Notes: a model not told the origin generated them from the letters alone. A DNA stretch of 64,000 nucleotides from Phymorhynchus buccinoides (GCA_017654935.2 CM065695.1:38130169-38194168); one strand, 5' to 3'. Positions 23,107-36,900 are shown, numbered from the stretch's first letter. Numbers and translations: made by a program.

Positions 23107-24752
23107 CAACTTCAACTTTGTTTTATTTGTCCTCATACATACAAGGATAATTGTCTTGCGGACACGTTACACACATACAAGAAACTAAACTAAAATTGTT
23201 TTATTTGTCCTCATGCATACAAGGATAATTGTCTTGCATACACGTTACACACATACAAGAAACTAAACTAAAATTGTTTTATTTGTCCTCATACATACAA
23301 GGATAATTGTCTTGCATACACGTTACACACATACAAGAAACTAAACTAAAATTGTTTTATTTGTCCTCATACATACAAGGATAATTGTCTTGCATACACG
23401 TTACACACATACACAAGAAACTAAACTAAAATTGTTTTATTTGTCCTCATACATACAAGGATAATTGTCTTATACATACAAGGATAATTGTCTTGCATAC
23501 ACGTTACACACATACACAAGAAACTAAACTAAAATTGTTTTATTTGTCCTCATACATACAAGGATAATTGTCTTGCATACACGTTAACACAAGAAACTAA
23601 ACTAAAATTGTTTTATTTGTCCTCATACATACAAGGATAATTGTCTTATACATACAAGGATAATTGTCTTGCGGACATGTTACACACATACACAAGAAAC
23701 TAAACTAAAATTGTTTTATTTGTCCTCATACATACAAGGATAATTGTCTTATACATACAAGGATAATTGTCTTGCATACACGTTACACACATACACAAGA
23801 AACTAAACTAAAATTGTTTTATTTGTCCTCATACATACAAGGATAATTGTCTTATACATACAAGGATAATTGTCTTGCAGACATGTTACACACATACACA
23901 AGAAACTAAACTAAAATTGTTTTATTTGTCCTCATACATACAAGGATAACACGTTACACACATACACAAGTCTTCATACATACAAGGATAATTGTCTTGC
24001 ATACACGTTACACACATACACAAGAAACTAAACTAAAATTGTTTTATTTGTCCTCATACATACAAGGATAATTGTCTTATACATACAAGGATAATTGTCT
24101 TGCAGACATGTTACACACATACACAAGAAACTAAACTAAAATTGTTTTATTTGTCCTCATACATACAAGGATAATTGTCTTGCGGACATGTTACACACAT
24201 ACACAAGAAACTAAACTAAAATTGTTTTATTTGTCCTCATACATACAAGGATAATTGTCTTATACATACAAGGATAATTGTCTTGCATACACGTTACACA
24301 CATACACAAGAAACTAAACTAAAATTGTTTTATTTGTCCTCATACATACAAGGATAATTGTCTTATACATACAAGGATAATTGTCTTGCATACACGTTAC
24401 ACACATACACAAGAAACTAAACTAAAATTGTTTTATTTGTCCTCATACATACAAGGATAATTGTCTTATACATACAAGGATAATTGTCTTGCAGACATGT
24501 TACACACATACACAAGAAACTAAACTAAAATTGTTTTATTTGTCCTCATACATACAAGGATTGTCTTGCGAATTGTCTTTGTTTTATTTGTCGCATACAA
24601 GGAAAATTGTCTTGCGAACACGTTACACACATACACAAGAAACTAAGCTAAAATTGTTTTATTTGTCCTCATACATACAAGGATAATTGTCTTATACATA
24701 CAAGGATAATTGTCTTGCGAACACGTTACACACATACACAAGAAACTAAACA
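23107..24752 (+). repeat. About 80-110 bp minisatellite, roughly 20 units
   Basis: The unit contains TTGTTTTATTTGTCCTCATA, CATACAAGGATAATTGTCTT and CACGTTACACACATACACAA, with AACTAAACTAAAA linking units. Some units contain an internal doubling of the ATACAAGGATAATTGTCTT part, giving the longer period. The left edge starts TCAACTTCAACTTTG, which looks like the reversed tail of a LINE 3' end. The array may therefore be an amplified retrotransposon tail. Confidence 0.92.
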
Positions 24753-25021
24753 AATTTTTAAATAACAACAAATAAATGCATGCATTAGAACATGGTGTGT
24801 GTGTGTGCACCATGTGTATGCATTGTGCATGTGTATTGTGTGTGAATGTGTAAGAATGTGAGATGGTAGAGAAAAAGAAAGCGGAGCAATGCCCACATGT
24901 ACAATGGAGGCTTCGTTCCATCAATTAATTATTTCCTCCTACAGGAATAAATAATATATAGCATTTATAAAGCGCATTTCTTGCTATGCAACTCGGTGCG
25001 CTTGCACCCACCATTCATTCT

Positions 25022-25523
25022 ACATGGGTGCAACTCTTCCTGGTATCAAAGACTGTACAGGGGAAGATAAACATCCGGTCTCTTTTCCAAATATGAGTAG
25101 TGAGGACAGAAACACTGGTTATGTCCCTTTGAAACGTGACACATTTTACACATCGATAGGCCAGTTGAATTCTCCGTTCAAGTTCCAGTCCGAGTTTTTG
25201 GATAGTCTCCACTGTGAATAGTGTGCACGTCCGCACTAACGATAACTCTAACAGCCCGGTTCGTCGAGCTTTTAAGTAATCCATCTTACCCTTTTAGAAT
25301 ATCTTTGCTGGTATACAATGATTTTCTGTTTTTAAAATTTGTCAAGCAAGGTCTTTGTGTGTCTACTGTATTTTTCAAACATTTTAAAATAACCATTTGT
25401 ATAAATTGTGGAAAAAAGCAAGCTAAAATACCTTCATTAATAAATGTTTGCTTCAGCTGCAGGGGGACATTACCCCTAGATCCCGGCCTTTCAGGTTTTT
25501 TCATTTTGTATAGTTGCACCCAT
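25022..25523 (+). mobile_element. Inverted-repeat MITE (CATGGGTGCAAC family)
   Basis: ACATGGGTGCAACTC at the left and GTTGCACCCATG at the right are inverted. The right half shares CCTTTCAGGTTTTTTCAT with the family, and the middle is unrelated to the other copies. Relatives: 27909-28198, 36082-36426, 51154-51520 and a fragment near 6650-6725. Confidence 0.65.
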
Positions 25524-25651
25524 GATTCTAACTCATTCGCCCAATCGTACACTATCAGAGTAGGACTATGAAAGCACCAAGAAGTAAATAAATAAGATAA
25601 GTAAACAAATAAATAACATGTAAACACACACACACACAGACACTCCCTGCC

Positions 25652-25879
25652 CTATCCACAATGACAAGTATACAACCATAGTTGTGGAGGGGGAATATTG
25701 ACAAGTGTAAGCAAGAGATCTACAGGAGAATAGGCTTTTTTGAAGAGGTAGGTCTTGAGTTGAGATTTAAAAGAAGAAAGAGTAGGCTGATTCTGGTCTT
25801 CAGGGAGGGAGTTCCAGATGGCTGGTGATCTGAAAAAATAATGGGAATTTATGTATACACATGTATTGCTCTTTCTCAC
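25652..25879 (-). pseudogene. LINE reverse-transcriptase 3' fragment
   Basis: The minus strand encodes FRSPAIWNSLPEDQNQPTLS then SFKSQLKTYLF, the sequence typical of the C-terminus of non-LTR retrotransposon ORF2 (AWNSLP...SFKxxLKTxLF). It is only a terminal fragment. Confidence 0.75.
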
Positions 25880-25915
25880 ATGAGTTCAGTGCGCTTTACA
25901 TTGATAACAAGAACA

Positions 25916-26160
25916 TTAACCCTTTCAATGCTAGCCATTCCTCAGCTAAAATTTACCATTAAACTTACCCGGGTATAGAAAAGATTTCGTCTGCAATATT
26001 GGGGATTCCTATGACATGCATAAAATAGGGCACATCCTTACCTCCCACAATTAAGAACATAAGGTCACTGGATACCAGATCCTCATTTGATGCCTTTTAG
26101 TGACATGGGTGTTAAAATCAATGTGGTGCCAAGAGGCGACAGTGGCGATGAAAGGGTTAA
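25916..26160 (+). mobile_element. TTAA MITE (CCCTTTC family)
   Basis: TTAACCCTTTCAATGC at the left and GGCGATGAAAGGGTTAA at the right bound a complete diverged copy. Confidence 0.88.
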
Positions 26161-26581
26161 AGGCAAACAAATAATGAATCATTAGTAAGTAAAATAAACA
26201 CGATGCTTGCATGCAACGTTCTCTTTCTTCCTCACACACATATACACACACACACACACGCAATGCATGCACGCAGGCACACACACACATGTACACATAG
26301 ATATACGCACTCACAATTATGCAAGAGTAAAATAGTTACAATATGAAAATTCTAAGAAGTAACATAGACCACATTCACCTTCTCAATCAAGCTTAATTAG
26401 ATACAATACTGGAAATAAAATCATACTGCCATCGACATACCAGTTACATGACTAATTATAATACACAAATTTTGCAAAATGTAGTCATTGCTGAAAGTGA
26501 AGGAGTATATAAGTAGAGGGGGGGGTAGGGGGAGGTCAATGAACGAAATAGATTTAAACATTTTTATGAACTATTGTATTT

Positions 26582-27345
26582 CATTGAGGCTGGCTTTTTT
26601 ACCAGCCAGCCGCGAACGAAGAGAGCGAAGCTGGTAATGTTTTCAGAGATGCCTGGCTATCTATCTATCTGACTGAACACAATAACATTTGAACCGAGGG
26701 ATCTTGAAGGCTTAAACTTTGCATGGGGATAGGTAGTAAAGATATCTAAGGCAAATTCGAAAATTAAGGACAAAGGTCACTGGAGCCGAAAATGTGCTTG
26801 GGGCAATAACGTTTGAACGGAGAGACCTAGGATGCTCAAATTTTACATGCGGATAGGTACTTAGGATATCTAGGCCTGGTTTGAAAATGGTCATTCGTCA
26901 AAGGTCAAGGTCACTGGGGTAAAACATGCCGGGTACCTGGTTTTCTATGATCCTCATTCAAGTAAGAAGCGAGTAGGCAAGGTGAGGTGTGTATGTGCGT
27001 TCCAGTGACTGCTGTGAGAACAAAAAGGTCAAGTTCGTAAATGAAGGCCAAAGGTCAAGGTCACTGGAGCCGAAAATGCTGCCAAGCACCTGGCATGTTA
27101 ACATTTGAACGAAAGGACCTAGAACTTTCAAATATTGCATGCACATGTGCTTAAGATATCTAAGCCAGGTTAAAAAATGGTCATTTGTCAAAGTCACTGG
27201 AGCCGAAAATGCTGCTAAGCAGTTAATAAAAATCACAACTCTCTCTCTCTCTGTTTTTATTTTATCGTTATGAAATAACGGTTTGCTATCAGCCCGTAGG
27301 CAAAGCGCTGCAGCTGAAAATGCTGCCACGCGGCTGGTGATCTAG
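26582..27345 (-). repeat. Degenerate direct repeats with AAGGTCA motifs
   Basis: Units of roughly 125-150 bases share AACATTTGAACGAAGGACCT-like, GATATCTAAGCC and GGTCAAGGTCACTGGAGCCG segments. The motif TCAAGGTCA recurs. I know this style of sequence as an intergenic repeat, not a gene; the strand is arbitrary. Confidence 0.65.
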
Positions 27346-27743
27346 CGTCTTAACGTTCTTCTTTTTTTTAAACATGATTCCCACAGACACACCATCCACT
27401 TTTCCTCTTAATTATATGATTTACATGATTATTTTTTTCATTAACATTAATCATGTTGGGCTTACATGTTATTTTTTGTCCTTTTTTTAAAAATCGAACT
27501 ACACACACACGCGCGCGCGCGCGCGCGCGCGCATGGTTTTTATCCCTAAAGTGATAATATTCGCAAAAGGAATAAATACTTAATCAGTATTCAAAGAAGG
27601 ATAACTCTCACAAGCACCCATTCTCGAAACATCCGTGTTCTTGTCTCCTAGTTTGTGCATAATAATTTGCCGTGCACACTTACTCGTTACTGTGTTGTTG
27701 TGTTGTGTAGGCCTGTATTCTACTGGTGTAAAACACACATAAC

Positions 27744-27798
27744 ATGTCAGACGAAGAGGATTACAACTCTGGGGAAGACGCTGACTATGTTCCCTCAG
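27744..27798 (+). CDS. CFDP1: CFDP1 exon 1
   Basis: The exon opens with ATG, encodes [18 protein letters not shown] plus one base, and ends at a GTTCGT donor. The EDxDYVPSG motif is the conserved N-terminal signature of CFDP1. The 5' UTR begins upstream at an undetermined point. Confidence 0.93.
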
Positions 27799-30154
27799 GT
27801 TCGTAATTTGATCATTGGCATTTCAGATTTCTGATTTCAATATTTGAAAAAGTGAAAAGTTGGACCGTGGGGTGTACTCTTTTGACAAAGACCTTTCTTT
27901 CACATCCACATGGGTGCTACTCTTTCAGTCTTACACTGATTTCAGTATTTTTAATTTTACCAGAAACTGAACTCCAGAAAAAAAAGAACATTTGACTTTA
28001 GGGCGTTTACAAAGGCAATGTAATAATTTTACAAGGCATCAGACTCAAACTGTCATCATTTTAACTGTCTGTCTGTCTTGTTATATCTCTCTCTCTTTAA
28101 ATCGTCCGACAGGGCTCTGCCCCTATACCCTGCCGGATTGATGGGTAAAAGACCCCTGCCTTTCAGTTTTTTTTGAGTTGCACCCATGCATCCAGAACTG
28201 CATCAATAAAGCAAACCAAATGATAGGAATGATTAAAAGAACATTTATCAGTATTGATCATGATATTTTTATTAAATTATACAAAGTTTTAGTTAGAGTC
28301 TTAGACCGCACTTAGAATATGGCAACATTATTTGGGCTCCAAAATTTAAGTACCAGTCAATAGCAATTGAAAGGGTGCAGCGTAGAGCTACAAAACTTGT
28401 TAAAGCATGCAAAATCATGGATTATTGCCACAGATTACAGTACCTTAATTTATTTTCACTTAAAGGAAGGAGAACAAGGGGAGATCTTATAGAAACTTAT
28501 AAAATATTCAACAATCATGTGGATTTGTCCTGGAGTAATTTCTTTTCATCTCCTCAATACAATATGACTAGAAACGCCTGTGGGAAAGTTTTTGTTAAAA
28601 GATATAATACTAACATAAGAAAAAATTGTTTTGGTAACAGAATTACTAACAATAAACATGTGGAACGAATTGCCTACTGACGTAAAATGTGCACCTCATA
28701 GTCATACTAATATGTTTAAAAATCGTCTGGATACATTACCAAAATTTTTAGAAGTTTTTAGAAGCTATGACGAATAATGATATATGAGGAAAATTTATGC
28801 CGCATCAACCTTGACCAAAAAGATACATTTACCAGAAAAATCATAAAAGATGGGACTGTTTGAAAAAGCTTTACGGCTTGTTTTGTCCCTACCTACCTAC
28901 CTACTCACTGTGTAGTTTTGCAAAGTCTCTCATCATATTCACGGTTCTCGGCTTTCAGTCTCAATTTATCATTCTTTCTGTTGCACAAAAATAGAGCTTG
29001 CCTAATCCTTACCCTTTCATGTGCCCAATTAACTCGAGTCATTCGCATCGCACCGATTTTGAATTATTACAAAAAATCACAAATAACTCCAGCCATACAG
29101 TTTAGACTTCCAATTTGCATGCGACAAGTCACAAGGCCAGTTAAGGAATATGGAAGTGGTAGATCAGACGTTACTTTGTCTAGAAAAACTCCACACCGGG
29201 TGTGTCTATACACCGGAAAATGGTGAATGCAGAATGGTCAAAACATACCAAAGAATGGTGAAGGTGGCATGATCAGAACAACGAATGGTAGAGCTGAATT
29301 ATGAAAACATTCTACAGAAAACCCCAAGATTTATTACAATGGAAAGTGAAATTGCCGAATAGCAAAGTGATTAACACAGTCCCGCTGACACATTTCCGTA
29401 GTTCGGCTATCCCGCACACCAGAATAGAATTCACATCATACCGCATCATATCGACATGTTTACAAACAAAACAGCGTGCGCATACACATACACATCGGCG
29501 CTCAACATAAATCAAAGAACTCAATGAGTAGATGTCAATTATTTTTAAGTAGACGCGGTTTTGTGGCATCACACCGTTCACACAGGCTGAGATCGTCACC
29601 AGGCACGTAGCGACCTAGGCCTGGGCCGTGTTATTTTTATTGTTCCGGTATTTTCCAGCATTCACCTTTTGGCATTTTCCGGTGTTTAGACACACCCCTC
29701 CACACCAATTGGTTTCACCACAACAATCCACTACAAAATTGTATAATAAGCAAAGTCAGAGGCAAAATTGTGGTCTAAGGGAGCGAAGCGAGTTTAGAAG
29801 TGACCAAGTTATGGTGTGCACACAGATTTACTTCCCTTGAACTTGAAGCAAATGCATCAAATTTACAGCTATCTATTAATTCCAGACATATATGGCCGGA
29901 ACGACTTGAATGAGTTTACTTTAAGCATTATTTAGCAATCCACTATCACAATAATTTTTCGAGAAAAATGACTATTAATAGTATTATTATCCCCCCTACC
30001 AAACTGAGACTCATCACAGTATACACACCCTGGACTTCACACAATCCCAGATTGGCTATTCTGTTATTCAACCCGATGTCACGAGAAATAAGTCTTGATG
30101 AAGTTGGCTGCCTAAGGCGAAGAAGAAGAAGAAGTGATATATATATATATATAT

Positions 30155-30190
<36 letters not shown>

Positions 30191-30892
30191 TGTGCGCCTC
30201 AACCATAACAATAACTTACTTTTTTTAATATAGAGATTTAAGTGCTCAATCTACACGGAAGGAACCGAGAAAGTGAGCAGGAGGGTGTTAATCTACATCT
30301 TTGCCGAGAAATAAATGTACAGACCTATGCCACCTGCTTTTGCATTTTTCCAAAATGGTGGACAAATGCACCCATACAGTCTCAATAAATATACTGCATG
30401 CTTTTTTTTCAGTAGCTTAGGTGGTTTCTGCTTGGTTCGACATCATGTTGGGTGTCTGTTGAATGGGCCTTGACTGGCCGTGTGACTAGCTTAGGGTGGT
30501 GCTGCTTTTTCTCTCCTCTCTCTTTTTCTATGATCTTTAGATTAAGACTTTAAGTTTCCTCGTACATTTTCCGTATATCCCCATAAATTACAGTGACAGA
30601 ATAATCAGCAAAATAATGATTGTGGTCGTTTAATCAATGGAAAGGAAGGAAAGGTACTTTATAGTCACAGGGGCGTCTCTGTGAAATTCGGGTTGCTCCC
30701 ACCTGGAGAGCGCGTCACAGCCAGAGGCGCGCCACCTAATTTGTTTTGGCATGCAATTTTTGTGTGACTGATCAGTGATGAGGAAGGAAATGGGGTGGGG
30801 GGGGGGGGGGTAATTTTTTTTACCAAATGACAACTTTTTCGTTGCCTCTGGGTTTAACAACGTGTGCCAAGTGCATGGGCACATGCCGATGG

Positions 30893-30923
<31 letters not shown>

Positions 30924-33900
30924 TCCACATTCAGACTGTAAGGCCTAGTGCAAAGTGAGAGGAAAAATCCCCTGTACCCAGGTTCGAACTCGGGTTTACT
31001 TGACACAAGGCGAACGCGTTACCTCTGTGCCACTCTACACCTGGTTAAAGGAAGAAGTTCAAAAGAAGAAGAGTATCGGTTAAAATGAGAAAATTAATGG
31101 GGAAGTGCCTTCAGTCATTTTCCCCAAAGAAATACTAATCATAGATCTGAATGAGAATAACACTGATTGTGGTCACAATAGTCTAGACCATCCCCTAATT
31201 TGCATTCCAGATACATTATCTACTCCCTTAAAAAGTTACAGAACTAAGCTGCAGCCACCGTGGCTGGGTAAGTGGTTAGAATCACCAGCTTGTAATCCGA
31301 CAGGTTTGCAAGTGTGTGGGTTTGAATGCCGATCCGTTGGTGGTGGTCACGTGGTGTGTCCTTATGAAACTAAGACACTTTACTCCTACTTCCTCACTCC
31401 ACCCAACGTAAGTTGGGGAAGTCTTCCAGATAAGACTTTAAACAGAGGTCCTGTGTGCTAACGCATGGACAAGAACTTGCTCACACGTTAAACATAAAGC
31501 CCATTCCCTTATTCGATAGGATTAGGAGTAGGCCGTGTTGTGTGGGTGGGATAGATGACACGAATTCACATAGCATGCAATAAAATTTAAATAAAAATAA
31601 TACATTCTGTGCGCTAATAACGGTTATAGCAGTCTAACATTGAAAACTTTGGTCTTGGGGCAGGATAAACATCCCCAGTCAGAAGAAGAAGGAAAGTCAA
31701 CTGTAACTTTTTTGTTTGTTTTGTGTTCTCTCTTTCTGCAAAATGAGTGCCATATTGTGTGTGTGTGTGTGTGTGTGCGTGCGTGCGCACAGGCAGGCAC
31801 ATTTGTTTTCTTTGTTTATACCGTTTCTTTTATTGCTATATATACATGTAGTATTACTTTAATCCCCAATGCCCTTGGCTACAGATGGAGAGCTGGGCAG
31901 TGAAGAGGAGAACTCGGGGGAGGAGGAGGACCTGTCACTGTTAGCCGATGACACTGACACCGCTGCCGGCACCAGAGCTAAGAAAACGCAAAGCAAACGA
32001 AAACAAAAAAAGAATGACGGCCTAGCTCCCAGGTAACTTAAGGCTGCTTTACAATGATGCACCGGGTATCGAAAATTGATGAAAATTGTTCGAAAATTGA
32101 TGGGATAAACCATCCTGAGACAAGAAAAATCAATAGGACAATGTCCTGGCTCTTACAGAAATCAATATAGACAAACCGTGCCAGTGTTAAAAATTTAATC
32201 AGACGTTTGTCCTGACAGGGAGAACACAATAGGATATTTCCCATTTTAATAGGTCAATGTCCTATGACCGTGGCCTTGGGACATCACTGCTGAGCTTACT
32301 AGGTACTAGTCAGAATGATTGAAGGATTAATTAAAGCATAATTTTTTTTTTAGAATTGAATCGTATTAGAATAGTAGAAGTAGTTGTAACTAGGGAAAAA
32401 CAAGCCATGAACTGATGAAGCTTCTTCTTTTTTCAAGAATGGCACTTAAATGAATAGTCTGTTGGTATGTTCAAAATAATTTTAAGATGAAGAAACAGAT
32501 CTGGCAGTGTGAATCTTTGCATAGGGTAAATTGAAGCTGAAATTATTTTCCTTTATGAATAAATATTTAAAACTAATGACAACATTTTTAAAACCTAAAG
32601 TTGTGTTAACTTAGTCAGTGCATCTTAAATGGTGCAGAAAGCAATATGGCTGTTGGCATTCTTTTTTTGTGTACTGTGTGGTCTTTTCAAGTTAGAAAAC
32701 TGAGAAATTTCAACAAATGGCATTGCACTTCAACCTATTCTGATTGAGCAAGGATCATTTTCGTTTGGGGGGGGGGGGGCAGTGTTCACACTTCAAATTT
32801 TAATAAATTCAGAATACAATAATTAATGAAAACGAGTAAAGTCTGCAACAGCAGGTTTGACTAAATAACTTTGATCGTGTTTATACAGAAAAAGAAGAGG
32901 AGGCATCCGTTTAGAGGACGGAGAAGGAAAAGATGCGGAAGGAGCAACAGGCAACGCCAACGGCGATGCAGAGAACAAAGAATTGGCCCAGAAAATCAAA
33001 GAGGAGGAAGTGCAGAAGAAAGCGGAGAAAGAGAAGAAGAGGGCTGAAGACCTATGGTCCAGTTTTCTAACGGACGTCAAACCCAAACCCAAGGGAAAAC
33101 CTGCACCCGCTCAGGTAGGCAGTTGTCTTTTTGTATTACAGTGGAAACTCCCCTATTGTATAAGACCTTCAAAAATCATCCAAACTGAGGTCTTATAAGG
33201 GAGGGGTCTTGTAAGGGAGGTAATCTTATTACTTACAAAGAAGGGCAATGTCTCAGAGAAGTAGGTCTTATATGGGAGGGAGTCTTATAATGGGAGGTCT
33301 TATAAGGGAGGTTTCACTGTATTGTTGTTGTCTTACCCTGGCTTAAAGTCTCCAGGGATCATCCCAACAGCCGAAGCACTTGAACACTATGGTACAAATG
33401 CACTGGTCAACTAGGGATGAGAACATTACGTGTGACTGTTTTTGATTACCCCGCCACGTGGGCAGCCACATTCCGACTTCTGAGGATTTTAAACTGATGA
33501 TGTTATGCTAGGAGTAGGAACTTGTCATGGCTAAAGACAATCCCCGCATAACTATGCAGAACATAACAATATTTTGATGTAGCCTTGGTGTTCTAGCTTA
33601 TGTCAATTGGTCACAGCCTCATGCAAAGGTGAAGTCTTTTTGTATTAATCTATGAGCTAAGAATGAAATTAATAGATTATAAGTTATGCAATGAACATAC
33701 GTACATTATACTTTCACTCATAAGACATAGTTAAGTTTACTGTCTTGGTGTTCAAACTTCAACACAGATGAAAGCTTTGATCAGAAAGTAAGTGAACTTT
33801 TGGCCTTAAAAATAACTCTTTTTTTTCAATGTTATTAAATCGTGTTTGACAAGGAATACCTGATACTAGTGATAGAGAGTAGCAGTTGCTATTCCATTAA

Positions 33901-36900
33901 GAGTAACAGTGCTGAAATTATAAAAATTGTAATGCTAAAGCCTTCCTCTGTACATCTCCACTCTTTTGGGCCTAGAAATCTCCTGGGAAGTCAGAGTTAG
34001 GGGGAGGTTTCTAAGGTCAAATAATTCAGCAACTTGTTTCCCAAAGGTGTCTTTCCTTAGAAATGAGTTTGCATGGCTTTGACTTCAACTTTATATTGTA
34101 ACTTTTAAAGGGCAACTTTTCTCTCTAAATTTATTCTTGGCTAAACTCTTAATGTAATTTAAATATGCTTGTTTGCTAATCTGCTTTGATAGCCGAATGT
34201 CCATCTTTCTCAGTTTCTAATTGTCTAACAATTATCAGGATGCTTTTCATTTTGGGTGACACTGATGCTATTATATATTTTGCCTTCTTTCAGTCTGTGA
34301 GCAGCAGCAGTTGTGGTTCAAGCACAGCAGGTTTCGTGAAAACATCGTCATCATCATCACCATCATCGCCGTCGTCAAGCACAGCAGCGCCTAATCAAAG
34401 TAACAGCAGCACCAGTGGCAAAATCACCATCACCCAAGTGTTTGACTTTGCTGGAGAGGAGATCAAGTGAGTGTGAACACTGAGAAGGAATTGGGGCTAC
34501 CTTGTAGTTTGCATACCCCCGGTATGTTTACGTTTCTCAGTCTCTTCATCTTCTTCTGTGTTCCCAGGCCATACGGCCATAATGGGTAAAGTATGTATGT
34601 GTCCGGTTTTCAGTTTTCACTGGTCTCCCCGCTGCGTACAGCCGACACATTTCTGATTTCGAAGGAGCTCAAAGGAGAAACATTATTTGGGATGATCTTT
34701 TTTAGAAAAGAAGGCAGGAGAATGGGGCCAATAAGTCAGAAAGATTGTAGATGACAGAAAGCAAAGGGAAACGGCAGAGTCAAAGAGAGTGGAAGATTAG
34801 TAGAGAAAGTTTCAAGCAAAGAACTTCCAGAAGGTGGGGGAACTATTTTTACGAAATACCCCCGGTATCCACACAGGGAATTCTCAGTCTCAAATCTGGT
34901 TCGTTCAGTTTCATAAACAAAAACCCTAGGCTGATCCTAACCCTATCCCTTTCCCGAGAATGGCAGAATGTTGCTTCGCAGTGAAAAATTTAATTTTCAA
35001 TGCCAAAATTTGATGGGGGGGGGTCTTCTTCTTCTTCTTCTTCTGTCGCTCAGACTGTTTCCTGTCATATGAGCACAGATGCGTCATGCGTCTAAGAAAT
35101 AGTTAGGCCCTGCATGTCCGTCTTCGGCTGGAGAAAATCTTTGAAAGTGTTTTTGAAAAAAGGCATGAGAACAGACCCATAATGGTTATTAAAGCAGAAA
35201 GACCGTAGATGACAGTAATGAGTAAGCAAAGGGGAAAGGCAGAGTCAAAGATAGTAACAGATTAGAGGCAGTTACAAGCATGGAACTTCCAGAAGATGGG
35301 GGAACTATTTGTACGAAAGAGCCCCTGGTATCCCCATGGGGCCCCATGGGGGGGATGGAGGCATTAGGTATTAGGTACTTTATAGTCACAGAGGCGTCTG
35401 TGAAATTCGGGTTGCTCCCACCTGGAGAGCGCGTCGCAGCCAGAGGCGTGCCACCCTATTTTTTTTTGCATGCGATTTTTGTGTGACTGATGAGGAAGGA
35501 AAGGGGGGGGGGGGGGGGGGGGGAAATTTTGACCAAATGACAACTTTTTCATTGCCACTGGGTTTATCGTATGCTAAGTGCATGGGCACATGGGACCTCG
35601 GTTTATCGTCTCATCCGAATTACTCCATGTTCAGACCGTAATGCCTAGTGCAAAGTGAGAGGAAAAATCCCCTGTACCCAGGTTCGAACTCAGGTTTACT
35701 TGACATGAGGCGAACGCGCTACCTCTGTGCCACTCTAAACTAAGGTGTCTAAACTACAACTTTTCCGCCAGAGTTTGGTGTGATGATGGGGTGTATGAGT
35801 GTGTGGGAGGTTGTGGTACATGTGTGCATTTTTGTGTGCGACAGTATGAATGTGTATGTTTGTTTGTGTGTGTGTAAGTTTGTGAAAGAATCTGTGAGTA
35901 TTAAATATGTTTGTGTATGTTCATGTACACGTGTGTATGAGTTTCTCTGTCTGTGTGATTGCGTGCTGCTGTTTTTCAGTTCAGTGCCTTCCATTAAAAT
36001 CTGATTTCACATGAAATGTGGAGTTTATTACAATATGTAGGAAACTTACTTGTCTGTACGCAAATTAATTATGATTATATCCATGGGTGCTACTCTTTCA
36101 GTTTTACACTGATTTTCAGTATTTTAAATTTTACCAGAAAATGAACTTCTTGTTTTTTAATTCATCCCCAAAAAAATTGACCATAATTGATTTCAGGCGT
36201 TTGGAACTTTGTTCTCTCTTGGAAGTTTGCAAAGGCAATGTAATAATTTTGCTGCTTATCAGACTCAAACTGTCTATCATTTTAACTGTCTGTCTGTCTC
36301 GTTATCTCTCTCTTAAGTTGCCCCCCCCCTTGAATCGTCAGACAGGGCTTTGCCACCCTGCCGGGGCCATGGGTCCCTGGATCCCTGCCTTTCAGTGTTT
36401 TTTTCATTTTGGGGAGTTGCACCCATCTATATCTTGTGTTTCATAATGCATGCAGGGTGACCAAAGAAGTGTCAGCAGACTCCAAAGAAGCCAAAGAAGA
36501 GCTGAAGAAGCAGGAACAAATAGAGCAGCAGAAAGCGACGACGACGCCAACAGCAACAGCTTCATCATCATCATCATCGTCATCGTCGTTGCTGAATTTA
36601 GCCACCAACAGTAGAGGTCTCCCTATCGCTGACTCTGCATCTGCAGGGGCCGGTGTTCTGTAAGTACAGTGGAACCTCCCTTATAAGACCTTCAAAAATC
36701 ATCCAAAATTAAGTCCTATAAGGGAGGAGTCTTATAAGGGAGGTCATTTTAATACTTACAAAGAAGGGCAATGTCTCAGAGAAGTAGGTCTTATATGGGA
36801 GGGAGTCTTATAATGGGAGGTCTTATAAGGGAGGTTCCACTGTATAAGACTGAAGAACTATCAATACAGTGGAACCTCCCTCTTAAGATTCCCTTTAAAG

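Larger units (their letters stand above)
17726..27743. other. NDRG-CFDP1 intergenic region
   Basis: No gene is supported. Contents in order: AT-rich 3'-flanking DNA to about 18.9 kb, a tandem pair of tRNA-derived SINEs, a (TC)n tract, two TTAA-flanked MITEs, a GAA-tailed repeat, the 23.1-24.75 kb minisatellite, an inverted-repeat element at 25022-25523, a LINE RT fragment at 25652-25879, a TTAA MITE at 25916-26160, AGGTCA-containing direct repeats at 26580-27345 and a (CG)n tract just before the CFDP1 start. The 21.4-23.1 kb part is AT-rich with nothing identifiable beyond short repeats. Confidence 0.7.

Noticed and set aside
23107..24752. Regularly spaced repeats resembling a CRISPR array
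   Set aside because: Units are contiguous with no unique spacers, contain internal doublings, and lie in an intron-bearing eukaryotic genome with no cas genes.
29968..30228. 86-codon frame ending in (TA)n
   Set aside because: Half of it is Tyr/Ile from the dinucleotide repeat; no start context or homology.
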